Positions 32,700 through 45,547 of a stretch of 64,000 nt of DNA are shown piece by piece. Below the pieces are notes generated by a model that was given only the letters and a program-made list of their open reading frames with translations, was not told where the DNA came from and searched no databases. This stretch comes from Ceriagrion tenellum (lineage: Eukaryota > Arthropoda > Insecta > Odonata > Coenagrionidae). The stretch spans positions 140,483,747-140,547,746 of the forward strand of contig OY720636.1 in assembly GCA_963169105.1 (NCBI GenBank). Reading direction: 5' to 3'. The stretch's first letter is position 1. Every line of letters begins with the position of its first letter. The position numbers and the translations under genes were made by a program.

Positions 32700-33011
32700 A
32701 GTTGACTCAACGTTTCATTCAGCATACTGAGAACCTCGCCAGGAGAATGAAAGAGTTTACTTCAAAAGAGCATAAAATAGCGCTAGAGGCAAGGCAGTGG
32801 ATGACTTCAGCCGTCGCAGAGCACATTATGTCAGATCCAGGACACAAGATACTCTTCGATGTGGCTAAAGTTCTGGCCAAAATTAGTCTTTATTATCCTC
32901 GACTAATAAGTGGAAGCAGTCTAAGATAGCTAAACGACCATCCAATTTTAATAGGGAAGACGGCAATCGCCTGAGCAGTATATGGAAAAGACACCTAGCC
33001 ACCGAATATCT
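32700..33011 (+). mobile_element. Penelope-like C-terminal (GIY-YIG region) remnant
   Basis: SAVAEHIMSDPGHKILFDVA then LYYPRL and, after an indel and stops near 32915, SNFNREDGNRLSSIW. The order AEH...GH-I-F, YYPR and NFNRE-G--LS--W matches the end of Penelope-like retroelement proteins after the GIY-YIG nuclease. The GIY-YIG motif itself is not visible, so the assignment rests on this pattern. Confidence 0.55.
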
Positions 33012-33019
33012 TTAACGGT

Positions 33020-36000
33020 ACGCATCATTTTTTTAATTTAAAACCGTTAACAATGGTCAAGCGTCTCGACGAAGAACCTATATGTATAGGGGCGAAATAA
33101 ATAAACTCTTACATTCTCCTGACGACGTTCTCAGCATGCAGAACGAACCGTTGAGTCAATTTAAAATGCTCAATACGCAGCAGGATACCCCGAGTAACTT
33201 TTGCATAGTAAAGAGTCGCTGCGGAAACCTTCAAACAAAGAATATCATAAATGTTTCGCTATTCGATTCTCATCCTTTCTCTGGACATAACCTAGCCAGA
33301 AACGCACAAGCCTGTTAATAACGTCCATCACTGGAGTTTATGACCCACAATATTTCATCTCCCACCAACATTTCTAACCCTATCAATCCTTCTTTCCCCG
33401 AAAACACTCCCCCATTCTCAAGGCACTTTAGCCTACTATACAACCGTATATACACGGTGCATCTACCGGGAACATGAATTGGGTAAACACGGCTGTACAT
33501 TGTACCCTTGCAAGTAGATGCGTGAACACATTCACCATTAACATTGCATCGTGCAAACACGCAATATAATACAAATGTGTGAACGCCGTTCATAAGATAA
33601 GCCTTGTTCTAATTCGGAGCATTTATGTATGTGTCTGTCAGCGACGTACTTGCACGGGTACATTCATTGTTTAAACGTGCCTTAATGCTTATCCTGACAT
33701 ACGCACCTGTTATATAAACAAAAATAGCGTTGGGATAATAACGATTTCGTACACTGCGAATGTCGCTACCCTAGTTTCATTCCTAGACATGCTCCTCATA
33801 CCACGAACGACTTCTGTACCGGAATTATCCCGGAAGCCTTCATCTATCCACCGATCTTTCGCAAATATTCGGCCGAGAGAAACCGGGCAAATAATTGATA
33901 ATCGCGGTAAAACCGCATGATCAAGTAATCTACAATGCCACACAAACACCGCCAATGAATGGAAGTCAAATTCATTGCTATTATCTAAGTTGTAACGACA
34001 TCACAACTTGGATACTGTTCGACAAAATCTTGTATTCACTGAATGAATGCAATTATTACCTAAACCACCCCGAGGAAAACTGATGAAATGAAAGTATACA
34101 TTCTCGATCCGGAGAAGCATATTTATCTTCAAATAGTTTATCAGTATGGTTGTGTTTAAACCATTGAGGTAGATAGAGAGGACGACATTACGTCATAAAA
34201 CTGTTGCCTGACAACCGAAATAACAACCATATTGGTAATCTCGGCTATTTCTTTACTTCCCTTTGGATAGCACAACGGAATGGACGAATTAGCGGATGTA
34301 AAGCGAGAATATGTCCACCATCTGTTTGAGATGTAAGGCAACTAACTCTTGAGACATGCATCAGAGACATAGTGTTATGGATTCTACTTTCTTTTTATTA
34401 TTTTACTTGGAATGCGAATTATTACAAATTTAATTAATAAAAAATATGGAGAATGGATGTAGGGAGGCTGCATATTAAGGAAGTAAATAAATGCTTTATT
34501 CTAGTAATCTATCGAAGGAAGACATCGTAAAATTACAACATTAGTGCGTCAGCTCGTAAGCGCTTCAGGAAAATCGGGGTAAACAAAGATGGCGGACAGA
34601 CCAGGCCCACGTTACAGCTTCTAGCATAGCCACAAAAGCAAGCGTCATCTCTGTCTACCTCAATTGTTTAAAAATTAAGTAAAAATCCTAGTAATGTGAC
34701 TAAAGTGTTGCGTGGTAAAATGAAAAAGGTTTCGAGTTTTCGGTGTATTTAAACCACTCGTAAAAATATCACGCACCGTTCGCGATTAGGTTTTCCCTCC
34801 AGTAATATTATTGGCTGAAACAAATGTCTCGATTTATGTCGTAATGATCAACAAATATATCATACAATTAAGTTATCAATCCCAGTGGTTCAATTACACT
34901 GAGATCTCCAAACGTTTGTTTGGTTTGTTGTTGTACCAGTTACGCGCTCGGGATTATTGCGAACGGTCCTAACACAACGCCACAAGGAAAGCAGCGGGCG
35001 GTTTTTGCGATCGATCGGTCTTCTTCTTTTCGTTTTCTTTTCTTTCTCTTCCCTCCCACTTCCTCCCCCTTCCCCCCCGGCCACTTGACAGCCCATCACT
35101 CAGATATTGGAGGCCAAGAAGTGCTCGCGGATGTGTAAGTATGTGGTCGATATTATGTCATCCTTCGTCCTTTTCCCTTTGTCTCTCTTAACTTCAAAAC
35201 GGCCCGTTCTCCAGATAACGGAGACTGTTTATCTCTCCTAGTTATGTACATACTGCTCCCACGCGGAAGACTCACTGCCACAATTGATTACGCGGCCTTG
35301 GGTTATCTCGGACTTGACGTAATACCGACGCATTCATTGCAGATTGCTCTGTCTTTTTTTTTAATGTCTTCAGAAATGAAATGAAAAGAGTATCAATTCA
35401 CCCTGGATGGGTGAAGCCTCAGTAGATGACCTCTTGTCTCAGTATCTTGACCTGAAAAAGAAAATAACCCGAACATATATCGGAGACCGACAGTGACAAA
35501 TGATCGACAAGTATACTCTTTTTAATGTGGCTCTTATGATAGACGGCATGTTCTTCCGACTATGAGCAAAAACCGTGGGAAGTAAATCGTGGCCGAAACA
35601 AGATATTTTTAAAAATGTCTTATCATTTCCCTCGCGGAAGCAGTCGAATCACTTTCAGGAAGGAATCGTTTTCCGGAAGCCGAAGATAAGGGCATTCCAT
35701 TGGAAATGTGCTCAAAACTTACACCTTAAAATTTATGCAATCTAATTGTTGCGTTATTTACCTTCCACAAGTGAAAAGAAAATACTGATCATTTCAGGGA
35801 ATTCAGATGACGAAAAATTAATATTGTAAAAAATTGTGGATTGAGATAGATGAATAAATTTTCAATATCCACGGGCCTCAATAAAACGACCATTAACGCG
35901 AGCAACCGGAACGCCACTAAATCCTAGAAAAAATATTGCTAAGTTTTAGCTGGGGCCACTTAGTCACTGGGGCCACTTGGTCACTTGGCCATGGTGTCAG

Positions 36001-38690
36001 ATGATTGAAACAAATATTTTTTCCAGGGTTATTTTACCTTCAAGTCTTTTCGCCACTTGTTAATTAATTAACAATGAATGTTAGTGTGAAGAGCTTCTAT
36101 CACGGGTAGTAATTTTGAGTATGGCAGTTACCTTTGTAAGCAAATATTTTCTTAGCAATTTTGTTGCATTAACAAACAAGAACGCAATGTTTAGGAAAAA
36201 ATAAAATTATCACCTGATCATGCGGAGGAAAGATGCGTGCAGTTTGATGTACAATAATAAAGCAAAGTCAGAGCAAACTGGCGTAAGTAATCAGTCCTGG
36301 AACTGATATCAGTTCGATCAGAACTGTCTAAAAACTATAATATACTAGTGCAGAAATATTTAATTTTTAAGCAACAAGAAATGTCTATGCGTACACTGGC
36401 GTATTAGTGTTCCCAGGTAATATCAAAATATGTGAATACGAGCCATTTTTCCGCGAGCTTCCAATATGGGACCATTTCTTTTTACAATTGTACGCGAGAG
36501 TCACGGGCTAAAATCAGTAATCACATTCATCTGCTCCAACAAAATGCATTTATATTGCTTTTTTGATAGAACGCTGAACTGAATTTCGCAGTGGCTTCAA
36601 GTCAAGTAGATCATTTTAACGGAAACGAGCTGAACCTGAAGGCGGAGGAAAGGGAACATGGAGGACGCAAGCGCTGCCCGAACCAACAGTCAAACATTGA
36701 GAAAAGCAAACAGAAATTAATGATGTGAACCGAAGCACTTAGATTCCGTATTGTGGGGAAGAAATGGAAGGGGGATGAATGCAAGGACAAGGGTATGATT
36801 GAGAGGCAAACATGCAACCGTACCTGGTCAGTACACCATGTCAAAATCGTTTTCATCCCAATTACACATTACTTGCGTTTAATAAATACTCGACATTTCT
36901 AATTCCAAAACTGAGATATAAAATTGACGATTTTCCATGGGTTTCAAATTCTGCTGAGCTGCCGATCCATCCGAGGAATTTCAAGTACATCAAAATTATT
37001 TGTATTTAGGTAATTTTTGCTACAAAAATGGGTTCAATAACCAGAATACCATGAGCGTTCCCTATTGATGAAAGCTTGCATTGCAGCTATTTAAAACAGT
37101 TTGAGATCGTATCGATTATAATGAAATTAGGAGCTCTGTTTCCCCAGTCCGCTGATTCCAGTGCATGCGGGACTTTTCGAGGAGATCCTGCTTCCTCATA
37201 GCTCGAAGTATGAAAGGGAGACCTGTAGTTAAAACGAGAAATGATATATAGCCTTTTGACGTAGACCAGAAAGTTACGGCCCGTTCTCCAATGCATGAGA
37301 TATTTTGAGTACTTGCATGCCATTGCAATCACCACATTTTGACCAACTGATTGTTATGTAATTTCTCTGATTCGAAATTACCTATAGAATTTGTGCATCA
37401 CAGACAAAACTAAAAAACGATGTTATTTTTTAATTCAGAAAATCTTAAAAAAATGACGTTCCACGAAGTCTCTATGGCGATAAATTTTATATAAAATTTA
37501 TTTGATGAATGAACAAAGAATTACGCACGAAGGAACGGATACGAAAAAAACCGTTGGACATAGGGTTTTTCATTGATACAATATTCGCTAACAGACAATC
37601 GGTAAGCATTTTTTGCCAATTTTGATGGACCTGACCCTGGATTTTCAAATCAATTAAGTTTAATTTGTCGACGGCCAAGATTATATTTATTATTAGCTAC
37701 GATGGTCATGTAAAGAGTATAAAACTTTTCTTCTTCGAGTTGAACAAACAAGTTTTGCTCGTGACTTTCAGCAAATACCTCCCAGGTACTGAACTCTGAA
37801 GTGAAATTTTTACGTCACGTAAGTATGTAATTAGTTCTTCTAATTTAAACATTCAGTGCTTCAGGCAAGTTGTCCAAGTTACAGTTACTTTGAAACAGCA
37901 ATCAGTTATTAAGGAACGATGCATTCCCTTGGAATAATGGAAATCCAGGTGTCGAATACCTAAAAAGTTTTTTTTTGCCAATTGGAGAATGTTAATGCAA
38001 AAATAAACGCATGCATACCATAACAGAGCGATTTGTGGTTGCGAGTTGTCGTTTGAACACCATGTATCGACTCAAAACGGCTATCAAAACAAACCAGTGA
38101 GTTCGATTAAACCTGGGCTATCGATAAATTAGTTACAGCGAACTGAATTCGGTAGCTCAGATCACAAATAGTAAACTCAAAAAACGCGCAAGGTGTGGGA
38201 AACAATGTAATCATATGGAGAAACCTATGGTCTCTCCTCACCATAATTGTTCAAAATGAAGTTCGCTATCCCATGGTGTTAAATACGAGAAAGGAGACTC
38301 TAGGAGATATTAGTATTTTTCCACGAAACATAACTGTCAGAGTCTAGAAAAAATAAAAATTAGAAGTCAAATCTCCTAGGCGATTGGATAGTAATCGAAT
38401 TTGACAACTTTCCATCGTGCTTTTGAGTTATTGGCGAGTTTTCACAATGAGTTCAGTATGTTTGCGTTGTTTTAATGGGAATTCCTCTGTATTTTGCTCT
38501 TATGGCAGGAACAAATGTACATCAAAAATATGATCATCGACTTATCTCCATAATGCGCCATAATTTGTATCTTATTATATTTCTCATTTGATTAGCCAAG
38601 ACAAATCGTCATAGAAAACAGTGTGCTTTATGTTATGGAGTAAAGGTGAAGTTGAGTGTTTGTGCTGATTCAGAGAGTCGTGGTTGAACG
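33020..38690. other. Intergenic DNA, largely unassigned
   Basis: Apart from the candidate exon near 35.1 kb I see no gene. A short 17-bp direct repeat (CTGGGGCCACTTAGTCA type) occurs at about 35951-35985. Open frames are short and of random composition. Confidence 0.45.
35092..35134 (+). other. Candidate short exon
   Basis: A long pyrimidine tract (35020-35080) leads to an AG (TTGACAG) before the segment, and a near-perfect donor GTAAGTATG follows it. In one frame the 43 nt read PITQILEAKKCSRM with no stop. An inner AG (CACTCAG) would give 31 nt. I do not recognise the peptide and found no partner exons, so it may be a chance arrangement. Confidence 0.2.
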
Positions 38691-38699
38691 CAGCTGGTG

Positions 38700-39150
38700 T
38701 AATCAATACTAGATTATGGTATCATATGTTGGGGAGGTGCATATTTTAACATATGCATGTAGCGACAATGCATAAACGAATTGTCAGAGTAATATTGTTT
38801 AAAAAGAGATATGGACGCTCTTTTCCCTTGTTTTTAGATTAAAAAGTGTTGCCAGTTGTATGTTTACAAAGTTTTAAGATCTTTCTATGTTCGAAGTGGT
38901 TATTCACCATTGTCTACTCCAGTAAGGTACTCGTATGATATGAGAGGAAAATGTAATGTACCTATATTTATGTAAACCAAATTATTTAATCATATTTAAA
39001 AGATCATTTCTGTACATGGGACCTAAGGTATTCAATGCTTTGCCAGAAAATATAAAAATGGAGAGTAATTTCCGAAAATTTCTGTGTTCTGTGAAATCAT
39101 GGCTATTCACTGAGAACAGTATTGAAAACTTCTTTAAAAACATTGTATGA
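38700..39150 (+). mobile_element. Non-LTR retrotransposon C-terminal fragment
   Basis: Pieces in shifting frames read LDYGIICWGG, then YKVLRSFYVRSG, then KRSFLYMGPKVFNALPENIK and FRKFLCSVKSWLF before a stop. This is the typical post-RT region of insect CR1/L2/jockey-like LINEs (YGI-CWGG, R-FL--GP-VFN-LP--IK). Only the last 64 codons are uninterrupted. Confidence 0.75.
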
Positions 39151-39494
39151 AAAATCACCGTACTTGTATTGATTTTTTATTGTAGTAATTGTTTTGTATA
39201 TCCTTGTATAACACTTCCAAGATTATTGTTGACTGCACTAGTTTGTTAGTCGGGGTTTTGAAGATTCATTTCTTTGACCAAAGTATATTTTTATTTTTAC
39301 ACTTTTCGAGAGCAATGTGTGTTTTTGTTGTTTAAGACTGTAATCTTTAAACAGGTATAACCTTTTAAGGTTACCTAAGCATCCCAATTCATGCTGTTGC
39401 CAATATTTCTGTACCATTGCTGGATGCAATACATATCTATACATATCTATGTACAACCTCTTAAATGGGCATATATAGAGTACATACTGGCATA

Positions 39495-39790
39495 TTACGC
39501 GCGCGATCTGGTTTCGCCCGAACAGCCGGCGATCCGCGAAGTGCTTATCACTCGAGGAGCGCAGGGCGTGAAAAGACATCGGCTCGAAGCGGCGACCTTG
39601 CCGCGGTTTCTCGGGCGAGTTCTATAAATACACAAACGCACACTCACACACGTCTCTGGATTTCAACACGCCGTCCGAAGAGGAAGAGAGGGAGCTCGCC
39701 GTTTCACGGAAAGGGAAGACAAACAGGGCTGCGAGAGAATCAGGGTGGTTGGTGGAGAGATCAACAGCTGGCCGAGTATCCCCTCTTTTT
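39495..39790 (+). promoter_or_regulatory. CpG-rich segment with TATA box
   Basis: A block rich in CG dinucleotides in an AT-rich region, with TATAAATA at 39623-39630 and a purine-rich leader-like stretch after it. It could be a promoter and first exon reading rightwards, or a transposon fragment. No downstream coding exon was found. Confidence 0.25.
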
Positions 39791-40040
39791 TTGGACAAAG
39801 CGTGCGCACACCCCAGCTCTAGATACTTCTACAGCAGGGATTATTTGACAAAATTTCCGAAGGTCCCCACGATACCAATGACCAGGATTGATAACGGTAA
39901 TCTGTATGCGCCATTTATAGGACTGGAGAAATAGCATACTCCATCTGCTTCTTACAATAGATAAAATTATTAAATAACTTCAAACGTGAAGTCAACAGTT
40001 TCTGGCGAGATATTGTGGAACTGCATTATTAAAATTAAGA

Positions 40041-40244
40041 GCACTGGATGTTGTACTGTCCACTATTTTTAATACATAAAACTTTACAACACGTGTTTCG
40101 GCACTTTATTGGCGATCATTATGTACTGTGTACATTGGCCATCATCAGGTACATTACTATACCTGATGATTGCCAATAAAGTGCCGAAACACGTGTTGTA
40201 AAGTTTTATGTATTAAAAATAGTGGACAGTGCAACATCAAGTGC
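40041..40244. mobile_element. Palindromic Penelope-LTR-like structure
   Basis: Two arms, each about 70-75 bp, of GCCGAAACACGTGTTGTAAAG... face each other (left 40041-40113, right 40170-40244). A second inner inverted repeat built on ACCTGATGAT lies at the centre. The words CTGATGA (40163-40169) and GAAA (40186-40189) occur on the plus strand, and again on the minus strand at 40142-40148 and 40096-40099. They resemble the hammerhead ribozyme core carried by Penelope-like elements, but a proper stem II is not evident. Confidence 0.55.
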
Positions 40245-40249
40245 AATTA

Positions 40250-41315
40250 ATTTTAACTTCAAAAGTGGTGAATAAATTTGAAATTTAAATGTTCATTTTA
40301 TTTCAATGCCTAAATGTCAAGAACCAAAAACGATATCAAATTTTACATGGGTAAAGATACACATGTTAGTAGCCATGCTTTAATTTATGCAAATTACTAC
40401 AACGCAACCACTAATTTAATATAATTGTGAGTATACACAATGAAGAGTGTGAGGAGAGTTAACCAATTCTTCCCACGACTATTTCCTTGAGTACACACAC
40501 CTACGCGCACGGGAGCTTGTGCTGGGTTTACAGCTTCACGTTGAGATGGTTGGAGCGCGAAACGTAAGTCGTGGAGTGCATACTTTTAACAATTTATCAC
40601 GCAGGTCTAGAACAAATTTTGGAACAAACTTTACTCAGGTACAGCAATTTACAAGTTGAAACTAACCATGCATTTTGTGATGTAAATAATGCATGAATTA
40701 TATTTTACGATTTTTGTCTAAATTAAGGCATTGTCATGACTTGAGTTTACGGCGTGGAATTAGAAATTTAAGCAAAACAAGTAACTAGTGCGTGTTTTTT
40801 TAATCGACATCATACTGTTTCCGCCGTTGAATAATTGCGGAAAGCGGCTGACATCAGCCCGATGACTAAAATAAAAGATATTATAATTTCTTGGCAAAGA
40901 AGTGGACTGTATTCATGTAATGTTTTATTTTAACACCTTATTATAGTAATCAACATTAGTTTCATTGTTGCTATGTTGGTATGAAGTCTTAAACCTAGAG
41001 GTCGGAAACCTAGCGTAAATAATACCTTGAAATTTAAAAGAAACCATTGAAAGATATGTTTTCGCGTTTAGGAAAAGATCTGTACATATGTCACCGAATT
41101 ATTTCGACACATATATCAAGCGTCGTGAGGCTACGTGTTAAAATAGTATTAAAGTGCCATGAAACAAAATCGGAAACATGCATTTTTTCGCCTGCATCTA
41201 TATTTTGAACGAATAATTAAACGTATGCAAAGTGTCACGCAAAACTGTATGTAAAAGAAAATTGCTCCAACCACAACCTTAACTGGCTTCGTTTTGGCGG
41301 ACACCGACAGATTCA
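40250..41315. other. No gene seen
   Basis: AT-rich sequence without recognisable coding, RNA or transposon features. Confidence 0.45.
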
Positions 41316-41420
41316 CTCATCTACATCTACGAAATGCCGTGCAAGCCTCCCCTAGGGTGTGTGGCATGGGGTGATTCCACTCCAGGCATGCAACACTCAT
41401 CGCAGCTGAAATTAGAACTG
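41316..41420 (-). mobile_element. 3'-end fragment of a LINE
   Basis: CATCTACATCTACG...TGCAAGCC...GGTGTGTGGCA...CAGGCATGCA repeats the 3' UTR layout of the LINE at 42983-43060. Read on the minus strand it ends in a short GTAGATG tail. No coding part is attached. Confidence 0.6.
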
Positions 41421-42982
41421 CGCTCGCTCGCTCAGATGCCAGGCGCAGGCCGAAAGCAGTCCGGATGACAATACGCTGTCAGACCATAAACTAGGAGAGT
41501 TTTACGTAAATGAAGATGCTACCATGCAGTATACAATTTAGAAATACTGGTTAGTATCATTAATGCGACTGATGAATAGTAATACAAGGCACTAAATCAT
41601 GCAGGATCTATATGCTGCCGGATATTTCATGCGGGCTTAGTAGCTTATAAGGATGTTGAGACATTTAGTGCATGTGGAAAACCGACTTTTTCTCTGAGGG
41701 TCAAGGTGTCTCAGAACTGATCAAACGCAACTATTATGGTTCCTTATCGTACTTGAAGTACTTCTCCGTGGATATTCAAACAACTGGCCTTGCCCCGGCA
41801 GGAAGTGAATTGAAAAAAATATCACAAAAAAGCGCCACGAAAAGATTGTGACAATCTATTCAAAATTCCGTCCTCATAGAAGCGAGGAAAGGGAAAGAGT
41901 TCACAAGGTTTTCCCATTAAATCTTCTGCAAAAGCCCTCCAGGACTCCTGAGGATGGAGAGCAAGTAGGCAGTTATGAAGCCCATTATCCGGAGGAACAC
42001 CCGAGATAACTTTTTTTCAAATAGCAAAAGTCAATTGCTGATGTTTTATTATCATAGGAAAGATAATATCATATTCTTTATAGAAGCCAAATTCATTGAC
42101 TTTAATGAGAAGTGATATATCACCCTTGAAGGAACATTTTAGCAACTAAAAGTCGAAATATTCAAACGCTATGACCTGCTATCCTATGACTCTTAGAACT
42201 GAAGACCTATTTTCCACACCAAATCATATTTTATCTCAGCTAAATCTCAACCATTATACAGAATGTGAAACTGCTCACATTTAGTAATTGCATAGACGAG
42301 GAAAAAATCGATTGTTTCCACTGTTACTAACAACTCCAGCACAGGTGATTCAATTTCACGAGAATGTTTGCTCTGCGAAGTTACTCCAAACTTTTTCAGA
42401 AAGTGAATAAGAAAAAAGTGAAACACTTTCAGCGCTTTAGTCTGCGTATTAATTCTTTTTCATTACTTTATGGACTGAGACTCTAATGTTATCATAAAAC
42501 TGACCCAACTTTTTTACGGCAGTTAAACACTCGCACGCGGAATTATTTTGTAATTAAGGAGAAATTACATCGTCCGTTTCAAGAACAGAATGCTTTCATT
42601 TATCACAAAAAATTCACAGTCACGAATGGTAATATAATCATTGGGGAAATGTATACTATGATGGGAATTTAAAGTATTGTACGAAAAGAGAGGTTATTGT
42701 GGGTCATTGAGTGCACTTTTTAAAAATTGTTTTAGTAAGCCAAATACAATCCTTGGACTGAATTTCATTTGAGGTCATCTGTTTCATGTTTTGGAACTCA
42801 ACATAAATGCATTAACGGATAATACAGACATCATACTTAAAATATTTCCCTATGATTCGACCAAAAAATGAGTAGGTTTTTAGACGCTGCATCCGAAATT
42901 TGGACGAACTTAAGTTGAAATTCGCTTTTTTCCGAGCATTGGACACAGATTGACCACTTGATATTTGTTAGCAACAGTTATA

Positions 42983-43871
42983 ATCTACATCTACATCTAC
43001 GTCATACCCTGCAAGCCACCCAAATGGTGTGTGGCAGGGGGTGCTTTCACACCAGGCATGCACTAATTATACGGCAGAACACCGAAACTACATTGAAAAC
43101 AGCGTACCATACATGCAACGCGCCCATTAAAATCTACTAACCTAAAAACATTCCACTGTCAATCGTACCAACATGCAAGGGATTCAAAGACTACTACTAC
43201 AGATTCAAAATATCGTGCATAAATAAGAGCATCAATATTTACATCATGCATGAATAAGAACGTAGAGAATATAAAGAAAAAGATGTGCAGTCTAGCTAAT
43301 GTCACTATTCGTATTGTTCATGACGACGATCACAGCTGTTATGGTCCCGAATGGTACGCGGAAAATAAGACATTTCATACCAATGGGTTCTTCAATCTAT
43401 CTCTCTAATTTTATTGGCGCGATCTAATCTGCCGTAGTACGAGGGGGTTAATAGTATGTTTTTCACGTCGTTAGAGAAATGTTTGCCCTGAAATTTAGCT
43501 ATGAGGTTAAGCCTATAGTTTAATCTACGCTGTGATAGCAATTCCCATCCCAATTCTTCTAACAATCCCGACACACTAGTAAACTTATCATAGTATCGTT
43601 TTACAAACCTAGCTCCTCTTCGCTGCACGCGATATAAATCCGATATCAACCCCGCTTCATAAGGGTCCCATTCACTGGCAGCATATTACAGATGAGGCCT
43701 AACGATTGAAAAATAACAACGTACTACATTCACTTTCACATAGCATTTTCCGAGTGTTCTTTTGATAACGCCTAGCTTCCTGTATGCTTGACCGCATATT
43801 TCCCGAATATGTTTTCCCCAAGATATGTCGTGAGTAATTGTGACCCCTAATAATGGGACATAATCCCCCAT
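42983..43871 (-). mobile_element. Non-LTR retrotransposon fragment (CR1/jockey-like)
   Basis: The minus strand reads LLGVTITHDISWGKHIREIC, KLGVIKRTLGK, RCYFSIVRPHL, stop, YAASEWDPYEAG and LYRVQRRGARFVKRYYD, the standard RT-thumb region of these LINEs. Both halves are in the same frame. A single TAA at 43686-43688 replaces the Glu expected in HLEYA. It is followed by a 3' UTR ending in GTAGAT repeats at 42983. The 5' part is missing. Confidence 0.85.
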
Positions 43872-44888
43872 AATAACGAGACATGTATGATATCACGTTT
43901 AGAATAAAATCTGCTGATATGCAAACGAATAATGACGTCATTTAAATCATGTTCCATTAGACTACACGTTAAAATACCATTGAATACCAAAAAACATACC
44001 GGTATATTGAAAAATTTTCTTTTTCATCCATACATGTTACCATTAATGATAACAATAATGTAAAGTTTCTTGAAACTTTGTAAAAGATAAAATAGTTCTA
44101 ACGACCTAAATATGTGTGAATAATCCTGAATTAGCACCAACACGCGATATTCAATGATCCACAATTGCCGATCCAGCCACCTTAATCGCGCACCCGGTCG
44201 TGTGGGAACACAAATATTTTTACCTTGTCATCGGTCACGAAATTATAACGCTGGGAAGGATCACCCTACTGCAAAATAGTGCATAACTCTTTCCGTTCCT
44301 TTACCCCAAAGTCGGTCCGATAACATAGACGCGTCAGAAGAGGAGTCTCAAATGTAGAGAAAGGGGTTTATTCACATCGTACGTGACCGGGGAGCAGTCG
44401 CGTCTTCTCAATGCTGCGGAGGCTGAGGTGATATCCCCACTCGGGGCGATTATTTTTACGCTTCTTTTATTGCCTCCGAAGGAGTCGTGACGACATCACG
44501 TCAAGGGGATCAGGAAAGATATTTTTGTATGCGAAGGCATCCGTAGAGATAGCTAATATAGCTTTTGTGTTTCTTTTCGCATTTTTCGGGGTTAACGGCT
44601 CTGTTTCCCGTCGACGCTGACCTTCGCCAATTAAAAGACGTCAACAGCGGCCTCTCCAATTTCGTTGGAGAAGGGTGTGGGGGATGGGGGAGTGGGGGAG
44701 AGGCAGGGAAAGTGGAAAGGGCGAGTGACTCCGAGAAGAAGGGTTTTAGAACGCGAACGAGGTCAGTGAATAGATTCGATTGGCGATCGGAAATCGAAAT
44801 CTGCATGCGAAATTCCGTTGAGGAAAAAAAATCTCATGGACCGGGACCAAAACCCTAGTTCTAATCGGTATCGTGCCGAGTGCTTATA

Positions 44889-45547
44889 TCAAGCCTGAAT
44901 CATACGATACTTGACCTTGTACAAGTCCGAGGATGCTAGCTAGCATACTAGGACTTGTGCAAGGTCAAGTATCTTGTGATACAGACCTAGCATACTGGAA
45001 ATCCCGCATGATCGCTAGCATACCAGCTGGTATCCTTGTTTTCGTAATTGGTGCGGTGCTAGTGTGATACTTGCTCCTAGTAGGACCTAGTAGTCGCCGA
45101 CCAATCACCTTTGCTCTTTGCAATGCGGCCGTCAATTTTTGATGTCAGCGCCTCCATATTCTCTCGTGACAATTACAATTTCCCGTAATCAAATAAACAA
45201 CTCAAACCTCACAACAATACACAATGGCTTGGGTACCTGAGGCAATTGAGGTTTTAATCGATAATTATGGCAGGCACTCGCGCCTTTATAATACCAAATC
45301 ACCTGCATAATGCCGTAAGGTTAAGGCAAATCCGTCGTCTTCGTTCGAAATCATCCATTTCGCCTGTCAAACTCCTTCGGCGACTGTACCAGATTAAGGA
45401 TCTACTAAACAGACTTTGTGCAAGTTCAAATATCGTGTGATAGCTCCTGGGAAGGTTTCAAGTATGCTAGGTTTCGTACTAGACATTCATTACTCGCTAA
45501 CATCCTCGGACTTGTACAAGGTCAAGTATAGTGTCATTCAGGCTTCA
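44889..45547. mobile_element. Harbinger-like MITE with MADF-type reading frame
   Basis: Inverted ends of about 50 bp (44889-44940 and 45495-45547; core ACTTGACCTTGTACAAGTCC) bound a 0.66-kb element. The left end is immediately followed by its own inverted copy (44941-44982), and another diverged copy lies at 45410-45442, making four copies of the core. The flanking TTA on both sides may be a 3-bp target duplication, but the exact edges are uncertain. Confidence 0.6.
45224..45310 (+). pseudogene. N-terminal piece of a MADF-like protein
   Basis: A 28-codon frame starting MAWVPEAIEVLIDNYGRHSR and ending LYNTKSPA-stop. This follows the MADF/Myb-SANT-like pattern W--EA-E-LI--Y--H--LYNTKS, found in insect transcription factors and in accessory proteins of Harbinger-type transposons. 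It is truncated and lies wholly inside the MITE. Confidence 0.4.

Noticed and set aside
34590..34630. AAAGATGGCGGAC, like a promoter-proximal start site
   Set aside because: The frame stops after 11 codons, with no usable donor before the stop.
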